A stretch of 64,000 nt of DNA from Vicinamibacterales bacterium (GTDB lineage: Bacteria > Acidobacteriota > Vicinamibacteria > Vicinamibacterales > 2-12-FULL-66-21), in NCBI GenBank assembly GCA_035699745.1, contig DASSPH010000067.1, positions 144,121 to 208,120 of the forward strand, in the 5' to 3' direction. Within the stretch, counting starts at the first letter, position 1, and each line of letters starts with the position of its first letter. Position numbers and translations under genes: made by a program. The notes under the pieces were generated by a model, which worked only from the letters and a program-made list of their open reading frames with translations, had not been told where the DNA came from and did not search any database. Of this stretch, positions 33,270 to 42,053 are shown piece after piece.

Positions 33270-35902
33270 TCACCAGGCTGCGGATCTTCCTGTTCCGTCT
33301 GCGGGCCCTCGTTCGGGCGCGGCAGATGGATCGCGATCTGGAGGACGAGATCGGCAGTCACCTGGCCGAAGCGGCGGAGGAGTACATCCGGCAGGGGCTT
33401 TCGCCCGAGGAGGCGCGGCGGGCGGCGCGCCGCAGCTTCGGCGGCGTGCCGCAGACGCAGGAGATCTGCCGGCAGGTGCGGTCGTTCGCGTGGCTGGAGG
33501 AACTGTCGCGTGACCTGCGGTATGCGCTGCGCACGCTGCGAAAGAATCCGGCGTTCACCGTGACCGCGGCCGCGACGCTGGCGCTTGCCATCGGCGCCAA
33601 CACCGTCATGTTCTCCGTCGTGGATGCGGTCCTGCTCAGGCCGCTTCCCTACCGAGCGCCGGAGGAGCTGGCGATGTTGTGGACCGAAGATCCGGCCATC
33701 AACCTGCGCGAGGGGCGATCGGCACTGTGGGACGTCGCGCAGTGGCGGGAGCGAAGCGAGTCGTTCGTCGACATCGCGACGTTCGATTCGGTGTCGACGC
33801 TGCTGACCGGCGCGGACGGAGTGGAGCAGGCCGACGGCGCGAGCATGTCTCCCAACCTGCTCTCGGTGCTCGGCGTTCAGCCGATCCTCGGACGCGCCTT
33901 CTCGACCGATGAAGCCGGGCAGCGTCAAGCGGTGATCCTGATCAGTCATCGTTTCTGGCAGGCGCGCTTCGGAGGAGCGCCGGACGCGCTCGGCGCGACG
34001 CTGATCGTCAACGGCTTGCCCTCGCAGATCGTCGGCGTCCTGCCGGCCGGCTTCGCTATCGCCGGCGTCGACGCCGACCTCTGGCGGCCCCACCCGGCCC
34101 GTCCCGCCGTGCGCGGCGGGCAGACGTGGTTCGTCGTCGCGAGACTTCGCCCTGGCGTAAGTGACGGACACGCCCAGACCGAGATGAGCGCCATCGCCCG
34201 GCGGCTTGACGACGAGTTGCCGGCGGAAGCCAGGAACCAGGGAATCGCGGTGGTCCCTCTGAGTCTTTATGTCGTTGGACCGCAGCCGCGGCTGGCGCTG
34301 TGGCTGCTCGGCGCCGCCGTGTTCTGCGTGTTCCTCATCGCCGCTGCCAACGTCACGAGCCTGTCGCTGGCGCGCGGCGCCGCCCGCGCGCGCGAGATGG
34401 CGGTCCGCGCAGCGCTCGGCGCGAACGCCGGACGGCTCGTCCGGCAGCTGCTCACCGAAAGCCTCGTGCTCGCCGTCCTGTCCGGCTCGATCGGCACGCT
34501 GCTCGCCGTCTGGGGCATCCGGCTGGTGCGCGCGTTCGGGCCCGCCACCCTGCCGCGCCTGAACGAGGTGAGCGTGGATCTGCGCGTCCTCGGTTGCGCG
34601 ATCGCCATCGCTCTGCTCTCGGGAATCGTGGTGGGACTCGCGCCGGCGATGACCGCACTGCGGCGCGACCTGCGACCGTCGGGCGAGGAGAGCGGCAGAA
34701 CCGTATCGGGCGGATCGTCGAGCCGCCGCATGCGCCGTTCCCTCGTGGTGGCGGAGTTTGCGCTGGCGATCGTTCTGCTCGTCGGCGCCGGGCTCCTCGT
34801 CCGAAGCTGGTGGCACGTCATCAACGTCGACGTTGGATTCGACTCCGAGCGGGTGCTGCTGATGGGGATCTCCACTCCGCCGGCGCTCACCGTACCGGCG
34901 GAGCGGACGGCCCTCTATCTCCGCGTTCTCGAGGAGGTTCAGGCGGTGCCGGGCGTCGAGCGGGCCGGCATCATCGACGATCTGTTCACCGGCAACCCGA
35001 GGGAACGCGTCATCACCGTCGAACGCAACGACGGAGCCGTGACCGAGCGGGCGCGGCTCACGAGCGACGAGGTCAGTCCGGACTTCTTCGCCGCGATGGG
35101 GACACCGCTGCTCCGCGGCCGCGTCTTCTCGGCGACGGACAGGATCGACGCGCCGCTGGTGGCGATTGTCAACGAGGCGATGGCGCGCCGCTCGTGGCCG
35201 CGGCAGGATCCGGTCGGCCGGCGCTTCACGTTCGGGGCGCGGGATGCCGGCGCGCCGTGGTTCACCGTGGTCGGCGTGGTCGGCGACATGCGCCGGCAAG
35301 GTCCCGAGCGCACGGCGCTGCCGCAGGTGTTCGTCTCGCTCGCGCAGAGTCCTGCCTCGCGCAGCGTGAATCTGCTGATCCGGACATCGTCGGATGATCT
35401 GCTCGGAATGGGCGACGCGTTGCGGGAGGCCGTGCGGCGCGTCGACAGGAACGCGCCGATCGTCGGCGTGGCGCCGCTGGAGCAGCAGCTCGGGACGTAT
35501 GTCGCCCAGCGACGCTTCCAGACGTCATTGCTGACCGGCTTCTCTCTGGTTGCGCTGCTGATGGCGGCTGTCGGCGTCTACGGGCTGATCCAGTATTCGA
35601 TCGCCACGCGCACGCGCGAAATCGGATTGCGTATGGCGATCGGCGCGCAGCGCGCCGACATCTTCCGCATGGTGGTCGGCGAAGGGCTGGCGTTGAGCGT
35701 GACGGGCGCCGTCATCGGCCTCGCCGGAGCCTGGTGGCTCGGCCGGGCGGGGTCGAGCCTGCTGTTCGGCGTCGCCGCCGGCGATCCGCTGACGTTCGCG
35801 ACCGTCTTGCTGCTGCTGATTGCCGTCGCCGCGGCGGCGTGTTACGTCCCGGCCCGGCGCGCCATGAACGTGGATCCGATACGCGCGTTGCGCGTGACGT
35901 GA
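33266..35902 (+). CDS. ADOP-family MacB-type permease with prefix domain
   Basis: 878 residues from the GTG at 33266. The prefix domain reads RARQMDRDLEDEIGSHLAEA with GLSPEEARRAARRSFGG. The permease begins ELSRDLRYALRTLRKNPAFT; helix 1 is ATLALAIGANTVMFSVVDAV. The middle FtsX pair is LLGAAVFCVFLIAAANVTSL with REMAVRAALGANAGRLVRQL, and the last block AVGVYGLIQYSIATRTREIG with LRMAIGAQRADIFRMVV. The tail is YVPARRAMNVDPIRALRVT. It is the second gene of a PadR-permease pair. The periplasmic domains should bind a substrate or partner; no ATPase or membrane-fusion protein gene is close. Confidence 0.93.
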   Translation: MITRLRIFLFRLRALVRARQMDRDLEDEIGSHLAEAAEEYIRQGLSPEEARRAARRSFGGVPQTQEICRQVRSFAWLEELSRDLRYALRTLRKNPAFTVTAAATLALAIGANTVMFSVVDAVLLRPLPYRAPEELAMLWTEDPAINLREGRSALWDVAQWRERSESFVDIATFDSVSTLLTGADGVEQADGASMSPNLLSVLGVQPILGRAFSTDEAGQRQAVILISHRFWQARFGGAPDALGATLIVNGLPSQIVGVLPAGFAIAGVDADLWRPHPARPAVRGGQTWFVVARLRPGVSDGHAQTEMSAIARRLDDELPAEARNQGIAVVPLSLYVVGPQPRLALWLLGAAVFCVFLIAAANVTSLSLARGAARAREMAVRAALGANAGRLVRQLLTESLVLAVLSGSIGTLLAVWGIRLVRAFGPATLPRLNEVSVDLRVLGCAIAIALLSGIVVGLAPAMTALRRDLRPSGEESGRTVSGGSSSRRMRRSLVVAEFALAIVLLVGAGLLVRSWWHVINVDVGFDSERVLLMGISTPPALTVPAERTALYLRVLEEVQAVPGVERAGIIDDLFTGNPRERVITVERNDGAVTERARLTSDEVSPDFFAAMGTPLLRGRVFSATDRIDAPLVAIVNEAMARRSWPRQDPVGRRFTFGARDAGAPWFTVVGVVGDMRRQGPERTALPQVFVSLAQSPASRSVNLLIRTSSDDLLGMGDALREAVRRVDRNAPIVGVAPLEQQLGTYVAQRRFQTSLLTGFSLVALLMAAVGVYGLIQYSIATRTREIGLRMAIGAQRADIFRMVVGEGLALSVTGAVIGLAGAWWLGRAGSSLLFGVAAGDPLTFATVLLLLIAVAAAACYVPARRAMNVDPIRALRVT

Positions 35903-35911
35903 GCTCCGGCG

Positions 35912-36436
35912 CTACGATCCCGCAGACGCCGGCAGCGGTTCATCTGCGCTGGCGCCGTAGATCGCCGGTACCTTCGACCCGCACGCCCGCAGGTACGATG
36001 TCAGCTGCCCGCGGTGGTGGATGGAGTGGTTGTTCGCGAAGCCGAGATAGGTCACGTTCGGCTGCTGCATCATGCCGAAGAAATCCACGACCCTGGTCAG
36101 GCGCTCGGCGGGAAGCGCGCGCAGTTCGTTGAGTCTTGCCGGCACTTCCCGCTGGTAGAACGCCGCGAGATCCTCCCCGTTCCTGAACCGCGCCGCCTGG
36201 GCCTTCTCCGCCTCCGGGTCGAACTTGAAGCCGCCGTCGATGATGCTCTGGATGAACCACACGTCGCCGAGGGCGAGATGCGTGGCCAGCTCCCACGCGG
36301 TGCGGGATTTCTCGTCCGGCCGGTAATCGCGCCCATCGACGGGCACGTTCCGGAGCACCTTGGTCGTGGCGGGCAGCTCCCCTTGCCAGAGATTCGCGAA
36401 GTACTCCACCAGCAGCTTGGCCTGTTCTGCGTTCAT
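35912..36436 (-). CDS. DinB-family metal-dependent protein
   Basis: 174 residues. A four-helix-bundle DinB/YfiT fold is suggested by the three spaced histidines: His53 in ATHLALGDVW, and His137 and His141 in NNHSIHHRGQLTSYLRACG. These normally bind one divalent metal. Family members are thiol transferases or hydrolases, or of unknown role; the substrate here is unknown. I use the ATG at 36436 because GGGGAG lies 6 bases upstream; an in-frame ATG six codons earlier has no such site. Convergent with the ADOP gene, 9 bases away. Confidence 0.85.
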   Translation of the reverse strand: MNAEQAKLLVEYFANLWQGELPATTKVLRNVPVDGRDYRPDEKSRTAWELATHLALGDVWFIQSIIDGGFKFDPEAEKAQAARFRNGEDLAAFYQREVPARLNELRALPAERLTRVVDFFGMMQQPNVTYLGFANNHSIHHRGQLTSYLRACGSKVPAIYGASADEPLPASAGS

Positions 36437-36484
36437 CACCGTCTCCCCGGACATGAATGAGGGCGTTTCGAAGCGCGGATGGTA

Positions 36485-37459
36485 TCACGCGAGCGGCGAA
36501 GCTGCGTCAACGCGGCCTGAGTTCCTCGACCGCGCCGCCCGGGCCAGCAGGACACAGGCCATCAGGAAGAACGTCATGTTCGGCATCCACGCTCCCACCG
36601 CAATCGGCAGCGTCGATCCGGAGGCGATGACCGCCCACGCCCAGTGAACCGCGAAGTAGAACATCGCGAGGCCTACCGCAAGCGCCGCCGCGGGCCCGGC
36701 GCGACGCACGTGGCGCGCCAGACCGCACGCCACCAGACCGAGCGGCACCGACGCGCAGCAGAGCGCCCAGAGCACGTGGTATTGGCGGACGGCCGCAGCA
36801 TCCGTTCGCCGACCGAGCCGGGAGAGCCCAAGCTCGTTGAGCCCTCGCGGTATCGAGAGGGTGCGCCCGTCGCCGGCGACGCGCGCGGCGATCAGCTCGC
36901 GGAACGCCTGATTGGCGTCCGGCATCATCCACTCGAGCACCACCCACACGACCATCGTGAAGATCAGGCCGATCGCGAGCACCGTGCCCACGCGGCGCCA
37001 CGTGACGCGTTCCCCTCGCATCGCCCACAACACGGCGACACACAGCCCCGCTGGAATGCTCAGCGGCAGGGCCTGGGGGACGAGGATCAGGGCGAGACGC
37101 GCCCCAAACGCCGGATCGGCCTGCCACGAGGGAAAGCTCAGGAGAGGTGGAACGATCAACGGAATCGTGAAGAGGGCCGCTGCGAGCGCGGTGACGATGC
37201 ACGTCCGGGCGGCGTCGGCTTGCGCGCCGCCCATGTGAGCGTGCGAGACGGCCCGCAGTCCCAGAGAGATCACCGCGCGTGCCAGCGCGAACCAGCCGCG
37301 CACGGCATGCAGTCGCGCGCGCCATCGCCGGCCGCGCGCGAGTGCGTCGGCGTACTCGCAGTGCAGGTCGGCCAGAATCGGATCGACGACGCGTTCCATC
37401 GTCTGCGCCGCGAACAGGCGCGAGGCAAGCGCCCGTATACGCTCCGCAGCCGGCGTCAT
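36485..37459 (-). CDS. PadR-linked multi-pass membrane protein, unknown function
   Basis: 324 residues. Residues 1-65 are cytoplasmic and helical (ERIRALASRLFAAQTMERVV); seven or so hydrophobic segments follow, for example TALAAALFTIPLIVPPLLSF, LPLSIPAGLCVAVLWAM, RVGTVLAIGLIFTMVVWVVL and MPNMTFFLMACVLLA. One segment resembles the LPLSIPAGLxxAxL stretch of LptF/LptG permeases, but the rest does not fit, so I leave it unnamed. It overlaps the PadR gene by four bases (ATGA), the same arrangement the ADOP permeases use, so it is probably controlled by that regulator. Confidence 0.75.
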   Translation of the reverse strand: MTPAAERIRALASRLFAAQTMERVVDPILADLHCEYADALARGRRWRARLHAVRGWFALARAVISLGLRAVSHAHMGGAQADAARTCIVTALAAALFTIPLIVPPLLSFPSWQADPAFGARLALILVPQALPLSIPAGLCVAVLWAMRGERVTWRRVGTVLAIGLIFTMVVWVVLEWMMPDANQAFRELIAARVAGDGRTLSIPRGLNELGLSRLGRRTDAAAVRQYHVLWALCCASVPLGLVACGLARHVRRAGPAAALAVGLAMFYFAVHWAWAVIASGSTLPIAVGAWMPNMTFFLMACVLLARAARSRNSGRVDAASPLA

Positions 37460-37770
37460 CGCGCAAACCTGGGTAACAGGCGGTTGCGCAACGCGACGCG
37501 GGCCGCCTGCAGCTCACGTCCGTACGCAGTTGCGGTGTAGAGGCGGCGCGGCAAACCGCCGGACGGCGGCGGTTCATCGTCCAGCCGTGAAGCGATGAAT
37601 CCTTTCTCTTCCATCCGCGCCAGCGTCACGTAGACCGTTCCGCGCTTCAGTCCGCCGCGCGAGGCGGCGACCAGCTCCAGCCCGTACATCTCCTTCGAGC
37701 GGCCGAGCAGATCGAGGATCACCCCTTCTTTCGCGGAGAGGCTCGGGAGGCGTCCGGCCGGGCTCGACAC
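37456..37770 (-). CDS. PadR-family transcriptional regulator
   Basis: 104 residues from a GTG at 37770: LSAKEGVILDLLGRSKEMYG, LELVAASRGGLKRGTVYVTL, ARMEEKGFIASR, RRLYTATAYGRELQ. It belongs to a different PadR subgroup from the ADOP-linked ones (LSAKEGVILDLL start). The frame is open up to 37821, but that stretch encodes the 12-base-arm palindrome and the promoter. The GTG falls exactly where transcription should begin, so a leaderless mRNA is predicted. It overlaps the membrane-protein gene downstream by four bases. Confidence 0.85.
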   Translation of the reverse strand: MSSPAGRLPSLSAKEGVILDLLGRSKEMYGLELVAASRGGLKRGTVYVTLARMEEKGFIASRLDDEPPPSGGLPRRLYTATAYGRELQAARVALRNRLLPRFAR

Positions 37771-37772
37771 AC

Positions 37773-37805
37773 CGTCAGTCTTACATTTTGTAAGACTGAC
37801 GTCAA
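37773..37805 (-). promoter_or_regulatory. PadR promoter fully covered by a 29-base palindrome
   Basis: Arms of 12 bases (CGTCAGTCTTAC and GTAAGACTGACG) flank ATTTT at 37773-37801. On the minus strand the same bases hold TTGACG (37800-37805), a 17-base spacer and AAGACT (37777-37782); the predicted start point is 37770, the first base of the GTG codon. This is the longest perfect inverted repeat I found in the window and very probably the operator of the adjacent PadR. Confidence 0.65.
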
Positions 37806-37865
37806 GACGACCCGCGGTCATCGTCCGCAGGCCAAAGCGGCCGCCCTGCCGTCATAGAAGATGAC

Positions 37866-38156
37866 ATGCCTTCATTGAGCGAGTCGGCCAGGATCGTCCT
37901 GGGCCGTATGGATCCGGATCGTCCGTACCAGCTGCAGGACCTCCGGCTGGTGGCGCGCGACGCCAGCCCCGAACGTCTCCGGGAAATCATGCACGAGCTG
38001 TGGATCGCCCGGCAGGTCGAGCGGGTCGGCGACGCCGCCTGGCGGCGCCATCGGTCGGCGGCGCCGCATGCTTCCCATCCTGCCTCGGGCGAGATCAAGA
38101 CGGTCAAACCGGAAGACCTCTTCGATTACGCGAGCTTCGCGGAATTCTTCAAGTAA
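37866..38156 (+). CDS. Small hypothetical protein, possibly winged-helix
   Basis: 96 residues, no signal or membrane segment. The first 60 residues are helical and resemble a small winged-helix unit (LSESARIVLGRMDPDRPYQL, RLREIMHELWIARQVERVGD); the C-terminal end is acidic and aromatic (KPEDLFDYASFAEFFK). I do not recognise the family. It is divergent from the PadR gene, with 95 bases between them, so its promoter may be influenced by that palindrome, and convergent with the kinase gene at 38191. Confidence 0.55.
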   Translation: MPSLSESARIVLGRMDPDRPYQLQDLRLVARDASPERLREIMHELWIARQVERVGDAAWRRHRSAAPHASHPASGEIKTVKPEDLFDYASFAEFFK

Positions 38157-38190
38157 CAGCCGCCGCACCGGAGGAATCGTCGTCGGCGCG

Positions 38191-40938
38191 TCAGCGCCGC
38201 GGCACCGGCACCTTCGCCTTCAACTCCTCCTGCCAGTTCAGCACCACCGCAAGGCGCTGCGCCGAGGGCGCCTCCTCGCTGCCTTCCGGCAGGATGACGG
38301 CGGCGATGCGCCCGTCGGGCGCGACGTCGTAGGACCGCCGTCCCTGTGGCGGAATCAACCGGAACGGCCGCGGGAGATCGACAGGATTGCCGAACCCGAA
38401 CTTCGGCGCGGTCGCCACCGCGACGACCTCGAAGGCGCCGGCGCGCGGGTTGAGGAACAGCTCCGTCCCCTGCGGCGACCACATCGGCTCGTGCGGCACG
38501 TCGTTCCGCCGCGGCAAGTACTGGTAAACGGCGCCCGTCGGCGGCACTGGCTGCACGTAGACGGTGGTCCGGCCGCTTTGATCGCTCTGGTAGGCGATCC
38601 ATCGGCCGTCCGGCGAAAACACCGCGTTGATCGGAACGGTCGATGACACGCCCCCGAACGGCTCCGCGCGTTTGTCCGGCAGCGATAACGACCAGAGGGT
38701 GTTGCCGCCGTCGCGGTGCACGCTGAAGAGCAGCGTGCCGGTGGTCGGTGACGCTGATTCCGGCGCATGCGATTCGCCGGGGCCGGCCTTGGTCAGCCGT
38801 TCCGGCGAGCCGCTGCCGTCGGCCGCCTGCCAGAAGATCGAGGTATCCCCCTCGCGATCGCTTTGGTACGCGAGCCGGCTGCCGTTCGACGCCCACACCG
38901 GGAAACGGCTGCGGCCTCCGAGTGTCAGCCGCCGCATGGCTTTGGTGCCTGCGAGCTCGTAGACCGCGACGAATTCGTCGCCGCCGGCGGCGACGGTGAA
39001 CGCGAGCTGGGTGCCGTCGGGCGACACGCGCGGGTGCGCGTATGCACCGAGCGGCAGCTTCAGCGGTGTGACCTTGCCGGCTCGATCGAACAGTCCGAAG
39101 TCGATCGCCGCCGTCGCGGAGGCAGGGCCGGGAACGTACACGAGCGTCCCGCTCTGTGACACCGCATAGTGCGCGGTCCCGATGCCGGGACTTCCGCGGC
39201 GGACTCCGCTCAGGACCGGGACCTCCGCTCCGTCGAGCCGCGCGCTGGCGGCGTCGAACGGCGCGGCGAACAGCACACCGGCCTTGGCGTACAACAGGTG
39301 CCCCGTCGAGACGTAGCGTGCATCCGACGCGCCTTCGACGAGGACCCGCTCGTCGCCCGATTCGAGCGAGTGGACGACGATCCGCCCTTTGTCCCATTCG
39401 CCGGAGGTCCCCGCGGTGACCGAGTAGAGGATGAATTTCGCGCCCGGCAGGACCTCGGGGGCGCTCACCAGCTCTCCTTGTTTCGCTCGCGCGATGACGT
39501 CCGACCTGCCGCCGTTCGACGGCACGCGCGCGATGAATCCCTTGTCTCCCTGGGCGAAGTAGACGCCGCTCTCGTCCCAGGCGAGGCCGTACGGGTTGTC
39601 GGCCGGGCAGAGCGTCACCACCGCGCCGCCTTCCACCGGCACGCGCTTGATCGTTCCATCCCCCGACCAGAACGCCAGCGCGCGGCCATCCGGCGAGAAA
39701 GCCGGGGCGAACAGCTCGCCGAGATCCTCGGTGCCGGCCACGGGCTGCGCATCGAGCTCGGAAATGCGCCGCACGAACAGCCTTCGACTCGCTCCGTAGA
39801 CGTACGCGATCTGTGTCCCATCGGGCGAGATGTTCAGGAACGGACGCGCGAGCGGCGCGAGCGTCAACCCGCCGGTCAGTGCGTAGTCGAACCGCACGAT
39901 CGGGGCAGGCGGCGTGCGTTCGCGATAGCGCACGACGAGAGCGCCGGCCGATCCGGCGATCACCGCCACCGCCACCAGCGGTATTGCGCGCTTCCACACC
40001 GCTCGATGCGGTTCGACGGCGCGGCCGGGAAGCTCCGCCTGGCGGCCGCCGGCGGGGTTCAGCGAGTGGTCCTCGAGCGCAATTCGCGCCTCGCCGATGT
40101 CGCGCAGGCGCTTTCGCGGGTCACGTTCGAGGCAGCGTGCCAGCAGATGCCGCACCGCCGGCGGCGTCGCGGCCGGCAGGGCGCTCCAGTCGATCGGCTG
40201 ACGCAGCACCGCAGCCAGCGTCTCCGACACGTCGTCGCCGGCGAAGAGGCGACGGCCGGACAGCATCTCGTACAGCACGACGCCGAAGGCCCAGATGTCC
40301 GCGCGGCGATCGACGGCGCGCCCCTTCGCCTGTTCGGGAGCCATGTACGCGGCGGTGCCCAGCAGGACGCCCGCCTGCGTCGCCGGCACGCTGATCGTGG
40401 GAGAGTTCAGGACGCCGGAGGAAACGGTCGCGCCCGGATCGAACGCCTTGCCGAGGCCGAAATCGAGCACCTTGACGGCGCCCTCCTCCTTCACCTTGAC
40501 GTTGGCGGGCTTGAGGTCGCGATGGATGATGCCGCACTCGTGCGCGGATTCGAGCGCATCGGCGATCTGGCGCGCCACGGCGATCGCTTCATCCACCGGC
40601 AGCGGCCCTTCGGCGAGACGGTCCGCGAGCGTCGGCCCATCGACCAGCTCGAGCACGATGGCCCCCGAGGGCACGGCCGGATCCGACGGCGGACCGATCT
40701 CTTCGAATCCGTAGATCTGCGCGATGTTCGGATGATTCAGCGTCGCGAGCAACTGCGCTTCGCGGCGGAAGCGGGCGACGCGGCTGATGTCGGCGGCGAA
40801 CGTGTGCGGCAGGACCTTCAGCGCCACATCGCGGTTGAGCCGTGTATCGCGCGCGCGATACACCTCTCCCATTCCGCCGGCGCCGAGCGGCCCAAGGATC
40901 TCGTAGATGCTGATGCGTGTGCCGCTGGCGAGGCTCAC
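38191..40938 (-). CDS. Ser/Thr protein kinase with C-terminal TolB-like propeller
   Basis: 915 residues, GTG start at 40938. Kinase domain, residues 1-285: glycine loop GAGGMGEVY (19-27), Lys41, HRDLKPAN (139-146), DFG (159-161), APE (200-202). A single membrane helix lies at 318-336 (IPLVAVAVIAGSAGALVV). Residues 350-915 are PD40/TolB-type propeller repeats outside the cytoplasm (NISPDGTQIAYVYGASRRLF, FSPDGRWIAYQSDQSGRTTV, SPQGTELFLNP). This is the acidobacterial receptor-kinase layout: the propeller senses, the kinase signals. All catalytic residues are present. The substrate is unknown. Paralogous to the kinase at 46117. Confidence 0.93.
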   Translation of the reverse strand: MSLASGTRISIYEILGPLGAGGMGEVYRARDTRLNRDVALKVLPHTFAADISRVARFRREAQLLATLNHPNIAQIYGFEEIGPPSDPAVPSGAIVLELVDGPTLADRLAEGPLPVDEAIAVARQIADALESAHECGIIHRDLKPANVKVKEEGAVKVLDFGLGKAFDPGATVSSGVLNSPTISVPATQAGVLLGTAAYMAPEQAKGRAVDRRADIWAFGVVLYEMLSGRRLFAGDDVSETLAAVLRQPIDWSALPAATPPAVRHLLARCLERDPRKRLRDIGEARIALEDHSLNPAGGRQAELPGRAVEPHRAVWKRAIPLVAVAVIAGSAGALVVRYRERTPPAPIVRFDYALTGGLTLAPLARPFLNISPDGTQIAYVYGASRRLFVRRISELDAQPVAGTEDLGELFAPAFSPDGRALAFWSGDGTIKRVPVEGGAVVTLCPADNPYGLAWDESGVYFAQGDKGFIARVPSNGGRSDVIARAKQGELVSAPEVLPGAKFILYSVTAGTSGEWDKGRIVVHSLESGDERVLVEGASDARYVSTGHLLYAKAGVLFAAPFDAASARLDGAEVPVLSGVRRGSPGIGTAHYAVSQSGTLVYVPGPASATAAIDFGLFDRAGKVTPLKLPLGAYAHPRVSPDGTQLAFTVAAGGDEFVAVYELAGTKAMRRLTLGGRSRFPVWASNGSRLAYQSDREGDTSIFWQAADGSGSPERLTKAGPGESHAPESASPTTGTLLFSVHRDGGNTLWSLSLPDKRAEPFGGVSSTVPINAVFSPDGRWIAYQSDQSGRTTVYVQPVPPTGAVYQYLPRRNDVPHEPMWSPQGTELFLNPRAGAFEVVAVATAPKFGFGNPVDLPRPFRLIPPQGRRSYDVAPDGRIAAVILPEGSEEAPSAQRLAVVLNWQEELKAKVPVPRR

Positions 40939-40996
40939 CTGGTTGGCCTGAGGATACTACGCAGCGCCGGCCGGGCTGCGCGATGCCCGCCGCCGC

Positions 40997-41893
40997 CTAC
41001 TGGAAGACCTCCTCGCGCGCGGCGCTCGTGATCGCCACCACGCCCGGGTGCTTCAGCCGGCGCTCGACCGATATCGCGTAATAGCGTTCCCGCACCGCGT
41101 CCGTGTGCCCGATCACGCGCACGCCGTAGAAGCGGCAGATGTCCTGCGCGATGGCCGCGGGCGCTGGAAACACGGCCGGCGCGCCCTGCCCGAAGACCTT
41201 CATGAGGGCGGTGTCCTCGAACTCTCCCACCACGCGCGGCCGCAGTCCCTGCTTCTCGAACCACGCGTCCAGCGCCCGCCGCAGCGGCGTATTGGTCGTC
41301 GGCAGGAGCATCGGCGCTCCGGTCAGCGACGCCGGAAACCTCCGGCGCAGGGTCGCTGCCAGCCGCGGCGGCGCGAAGAACGCGGTCCCGGATTCGCCGA
41401 GCAGGTGATTGAACGCCTTGACCCGCACGTGAGCGGGCACGGGCGCATCCGTGATCACGACGTCGAGCGCGTGTGCCGCAAGATCGGCGAGGAGACGTTC
41501 CGGTTCCCCCTCACGGCAGACCAGATGCATCGCTTCGCCCCGAGCCGCCGGACGTAACAGCCGGTACACGATCAATTTCGGCACCGCGTCGGCGACGCCG
41601 ACGGTCAGCTGCAGCGGCCGCCCCGCCGGCCGCCCGCGAAGCGTCTCGACGAACTCACGGCCGATGCCGAAGATCTCGTCGGCGTAGCGGTAGGCCAGGC
41701 GTCCGACATCGGTGGGGACCAGCGTGCGCCCCTGCCGCTGCAGCAGCCGTTCGCCGAGCGACTCCTCCAGCTGGCGGATCTGTGCGCTGATGGTCGGCTG
41801 CGAGAGGTGGAGCTTCTCCGCCGCTTTCGAGACGCCGCCCTCGCGGACGACGGTCCAGAAGTAGAGCAGGTGGTGGTAGTTCAGCCATTCCAT
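40997..41893 (-). CDS. nhaR: LysR-type activator NhaR
   Basis: 298 residues. The N-terminal helix-turn-helix is of the NhaR subgroup (WLNYHHLLYFWTVVREGGVS, KAAEKLHLSQPTISAQIRQL), followed by the effector domain (LQLTVGVADAVPKLIVYRLL, LDVVITDAPVP, GAPMLLPTTNTPLRRALDAW). NhaR in enterobacteria senses sodium and alkaline pH and activates the antiporter gene nhaA and others. Here there is no antiporter gene nearby; the divergent neighbour is a TerC/Alx-type membrane protein. A 13-base palindrome at 41910-41922 in the shared spacer could be its binding site. The subgroup call rests on the LNYHHLLYFW opening and overall length. Confidence 0.88.
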   Translation of the reverse strand: MEWLNYHHLLYFWTVVREGGVSKAAEKLHLSQPTISAQIRQLEESLGERLLQRQGRTLVPTDVGRLAYRYADEIFGIGREFVETLRGRPAGRPLQLTVGVADAVPKLIVYRLLRPAARGEAMHLVCREGEPERLLADLAAHALDVVITDAPVPAHVRVKAFNHLLGESGTAFFAPPRLAATLRRRFPASLTGAPMLLPTTNTPLRRALDAWFEKQGLRPRVVGEFEDTALMKVFGQGAPAVFPAPAAIAQDICRFYGVRVIGHTDAVRERYYAISVERRLKHPGVVAITSAAREEVFQ

Positions 41894-41909
41894 GGACGGG
41901 ATCTATCAA

Positions 41910-41922
41910 TAGGTTAAACCTA
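41910..41922. promoter_or_regulatory. Palindrome between nhaR and the TerC gene
   Basis: TAGGTT-A-AACCTA, perfect 6-base arms in a locally A/T-rich stretch, 17 bases before the nhaR start and 131 bases before the TerC start. Position suggests an NhaR site controlling one or both genes; LysR-type sites often have this T-N11-A shape. Confidence 0.45.
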
Positions 41923-41981
41923 AGAGTAGCGACGAAACTATCTATTTGTCTATCTGTTGCCCGGTCCGTATCGTGAGGAGT

Positions 41982-42016
41982 GCCGCGGTGAACCGCCCGT
42001 CCTGGGCGTCCGCGGC
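41982..42016 (+). promoter_or_regulatory. GC-rich leader hairpin before the TerC-type gene
   Basis: Outer stem GCCGCGG/CCGCGGC (7 bases) encloses an inner stem CGCCC/GGGCG, 37 bases before the GTG start. TerC/Alx genes are often controlled by an mRNA leader (yybP-ykoY manganese riboswitch or a pH-responsive element), but I do not find the conserved yybP-ykoY loop sequences here. An unassigned leader structure. Confidence 0.35.
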
Positions 42017-42053
42017 CGCCCGCCCGGCGCTTTCCCGAACGGAGTCATCAGAC

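Noticed and set aside
42000..42016. yybP-ykoY manganese riboswitch before the TerC gene
   Set aside because: Expected from gene context, but the conserved loop sequences of that riboswitch are not present; only a plain two-part hairpin is seen.
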